Positions 25,690 through 26,542 of a DNA stretch of 26,542 nucleotides are shown piece by piece. The position numbers and the translations under genes are program-made. The notes beneath the pieces are model-generated. The model was given only the letters and a program-made list of their open reading frames with translations. It was not told the DNA's origin and did no database searches. Numbering within the stretch: position 1 is the first letter of the stretch; every line of letters begins with the position of its first letter. Origin of the DNA: CAG-826 sp964654155 (lineage in GTDB: Bacteria > Bacillota_I > Bacilli_A > RFN20 > CAG-826); assembly GCA_964654155.1 (NCBI GenBank), contig CAZZGL010000012.1, positions 1-26,542 on the forward strand, written 5' to 3'.

Positions 25690-26283
25690 TTAATATGGTA
25701 TATAGCCTGTTTTATCTTTTACAGTTATTTTTCTAATAACTCGACATGGAACACCCGCTGCAATAACATTATCAGGAATATCTTTTGTAACTACACTTCC
25801 TGAACCAATTATTGTATTATCACCAATTGTTACACCTTGATTAATACATGCATTTGCGCCAATCCAAACATTATTTCCTATTTTAATTTTCTTAGCAAAA
25901 CAAGCACCATTAACTCTTTCTTCCGCATCAAAAGCGTGATTAGATGTATAAATACCTACACGAGGACCAAACAATACATTATCACCTATCTCAATTTCTC
26001 CTCCATCTAACATCACACAATCAAAATTTGCGTAAAAATTATTACCAATAGTGATATTATATCCAAATTCAACTCTTAATGATGGTTCAAAATGAACGCC
26101 TTTTCCAATAGATTTAAATAATAATTTTAATATTGATTCTCTTTCCTCAACTGATTTATCATAACTATCATTATATTTATTAGTTAATATAATTGCTTTT
26201 CTTCTAGCCTCTTTTAATTCCGGAGTTAAATCATTATAAACATTTCCTTCTAAAACAAATAATCTTTGCTCTTCTAAATTCAT
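25690..26283 (-). CDS. Sugar O-acetyltransferase, maltose/galactoside acetyltransferase type
   Basis: A 197-residue left-handed beta-helix acetyltransferase. The N-terminal helical domain (1-55, with LTPELKEARRKAIILTNKYN) is the maltose acetyltransferase domain. Hexapeptide repeats run from ~60 to 185 (IGNNFYANFDCVMLD, IGDNVLFGPRVGIYT, IGNNVWIGANACINQG, IGDNTIIGSGSVVTKDIP). The catalytic His is His116 in TSNHAFD. AAGVPCRVIRKI closes the helix. It transfers acetyl from acetyl-CoA to a sugar hydroxyl in the cytoplasm; the acceptor is unknown. It stands alone between a strong terminator and its own promoter. The ATG at 26283 has AAGGTG about 6 bases upstream. Confidence 0.9.
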   Translation of the reverse strand: MNLEEQRLFVLEGNVYNDLTPELKEARRKAIILTNKYNDSYDKSVEERESILKLLFKSIGKGVHFEPSLRVEFGYNITIGNNFYANFDCVMLDGGEIEIGDNVLFGPRVGIYTSNHAFDAEERVNGACFAKKIKIGNNVWIGANACINQGVTIGDNTIIGSGSVVTKDIPDNVIAAGVPCRVIRKITVKDKTGYIPY

Positions 26284-26301
26284 TTTTTCACCTTCTCGCT
26301 T

Positions 26302-26337
26302 ATTTTATAAAAAACATCTAGTTTATCAATCGATAAA
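26302..26337 (-). promoter_or_regulatory. Promoter of the sugar O-acetyltransferase gene with an operator-like palindrome
   Basis: On the minus strand: -35 TTGATA (26324-26329), 16-base spacer, -10 TAAAAT (26302-26307). The inverted repeat TTTATC-N4-GATAAA (26322-26337) overlaps the -35, where a repressor would compete with RNA polymerase. Confidence 0.5.
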
Positions 26338-26381
26338 TCTTATTTAATATCTATAATAATATTATGAATTTTATCGTATTA

Positions 26382-26422
26382 AAGTGTTACAATTTCGAAA
26401 TTATTTTTAAATTATAACACTT
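26382..26422. repeat. Long inverted repeat between the GNAT gene and the acetyltransferase gene
   Basis: Arms AAGTGTTACAATTT (26382-26395) and AAATTATAACACTT (26409-26422) pair over 14 positions with one mismatch (a G-T pair in RNA) around a 13-base loop. No T-run follows on the minus strand, so it is not a standard terminator. The arms contain TACAAT (plus) and TATAAT (minus). Confidence 0.65.
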
Positions 26423-26456
26423 AATATTATGTTTTTTTATATTACATTAGATTTTT

Positions 26457-26542
26457 TTAACCGTTTTTCTTCATTTCCATATAAGGTAAAACTTCATAAC
26501 CGTTTTTCTTATAAACATGTACAGCACGCTTATTATATTCTT
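26457..26542 (-). CDS. GNAT family N-acetyltransferase, C-terminal fragment
   Basis: Only the last 28 codons lie in the window. They read EYNKRAVHVYKKNGYEVLPY followed by MEMKKNG and a TAA stop. The pattern N-x-R-A-x-x-V/L-Y-x-K-x-G-Y/F-E is the motif B end of GNAT acetyltransferases, which use acetyl-CoA. Nothing can be said about its substrate. No clear terminator follows; the inverted repeat 35 bases downstream may take that role. Confidence 0.65.
   Translation of the reverse strand, partial: EYNKRAVHVYKKNGYEVLPYMEMKKNG

Noticed and set aside
1..26542. Use of TGA as a tryptophan codon, as in Mycoplasma
   Set aside because: All long genes stay open when TGA is a stop, and the conserved Trp positions that I checked use TGG.

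Overview
The window is AT-rich and gene-dense. Low-GC Shine-Dalgarno sites (GGAGG, GAAAGGA), several short CUT1-type ABC genes, a YesM/YesN-type two-component pair and lipoproteins with clear lipoboxes point to an uncultivated gut Bacillota of class Bacilli, near the Mollicutes/Erysipelotrichia side. That placement is inference. Long reading frames stay open when TGA is treated as stop and all visible Trp codons are TGG, so the standard code applies. A run of exactly 100 N flanked by an identical 55-base sequence marks the window as part of an automatically scaffolded draft or metagenome assembly. I see no rRNA, tRNA, CRISPR array or intact insertion sequence.

Layout, left to right. Almost everything is on the minus strand, so transcription runs from high to low coordinates. 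At 1-2652 is a three-gene oxidoreductase operon: aldo-keto reductase, flavin reductase-like protein and iron-containing alcohol dehydrogenase. At 2769-4858 are three uncharacterised multi-pass membrane proteins, one of them split by the assembly gap. At 4985-6772 is a large surface lipoprotein with Ig-like and carbohydrate-binding-like domains, preceded by a CcpA cre-like operator. At 6896-18854 is a carbohydrate-uptake and catabolism operon: two permeases, solute-binding lipoprotein, beta-helix lipoprotein, GH94-type phosphorylase, MsmX-type ATPase, GH36 alpha-galactosidase and a GH43-type beta-propeller enzyme. At 18947-24061 is its probable control operon: RDD membrane protein, SGNH esterase, sensor kinase and AraC-type response regulator, behind a recognisable promoter. 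On the plus strand at 24326-25620 is a DUF4143-type ATPase with a frameshift near its start and three 23-bp-spaced direct repeats in front. At 25690-26283 is a sugar O-acetyltransferase, and the right edge carries the end of a GNAT acetyltransferase.

How the genes work together (inference). Two lipoproteins would bind or cut a polysaccharide at the cell surface, and the ABC importer would bring in oligosaccharides. Cytoplasmic enzymes without signal peptides (SGNH esterase, GH36, GH43, GH94) would then remove acetyl and galactosyl decorations and split the backbone by phosphorolysis, which saves ATP. The sensor kinase/regulator pair would induce the locus, and CcpA would repress at least the 4985-6772 lipoprotein when better sugars are present. 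The combination of GH36, GH94 and an esterase recalls loci for acetylated, galactosylated plant beta-glycans, but the actual substrate cannot be read from the sequence.
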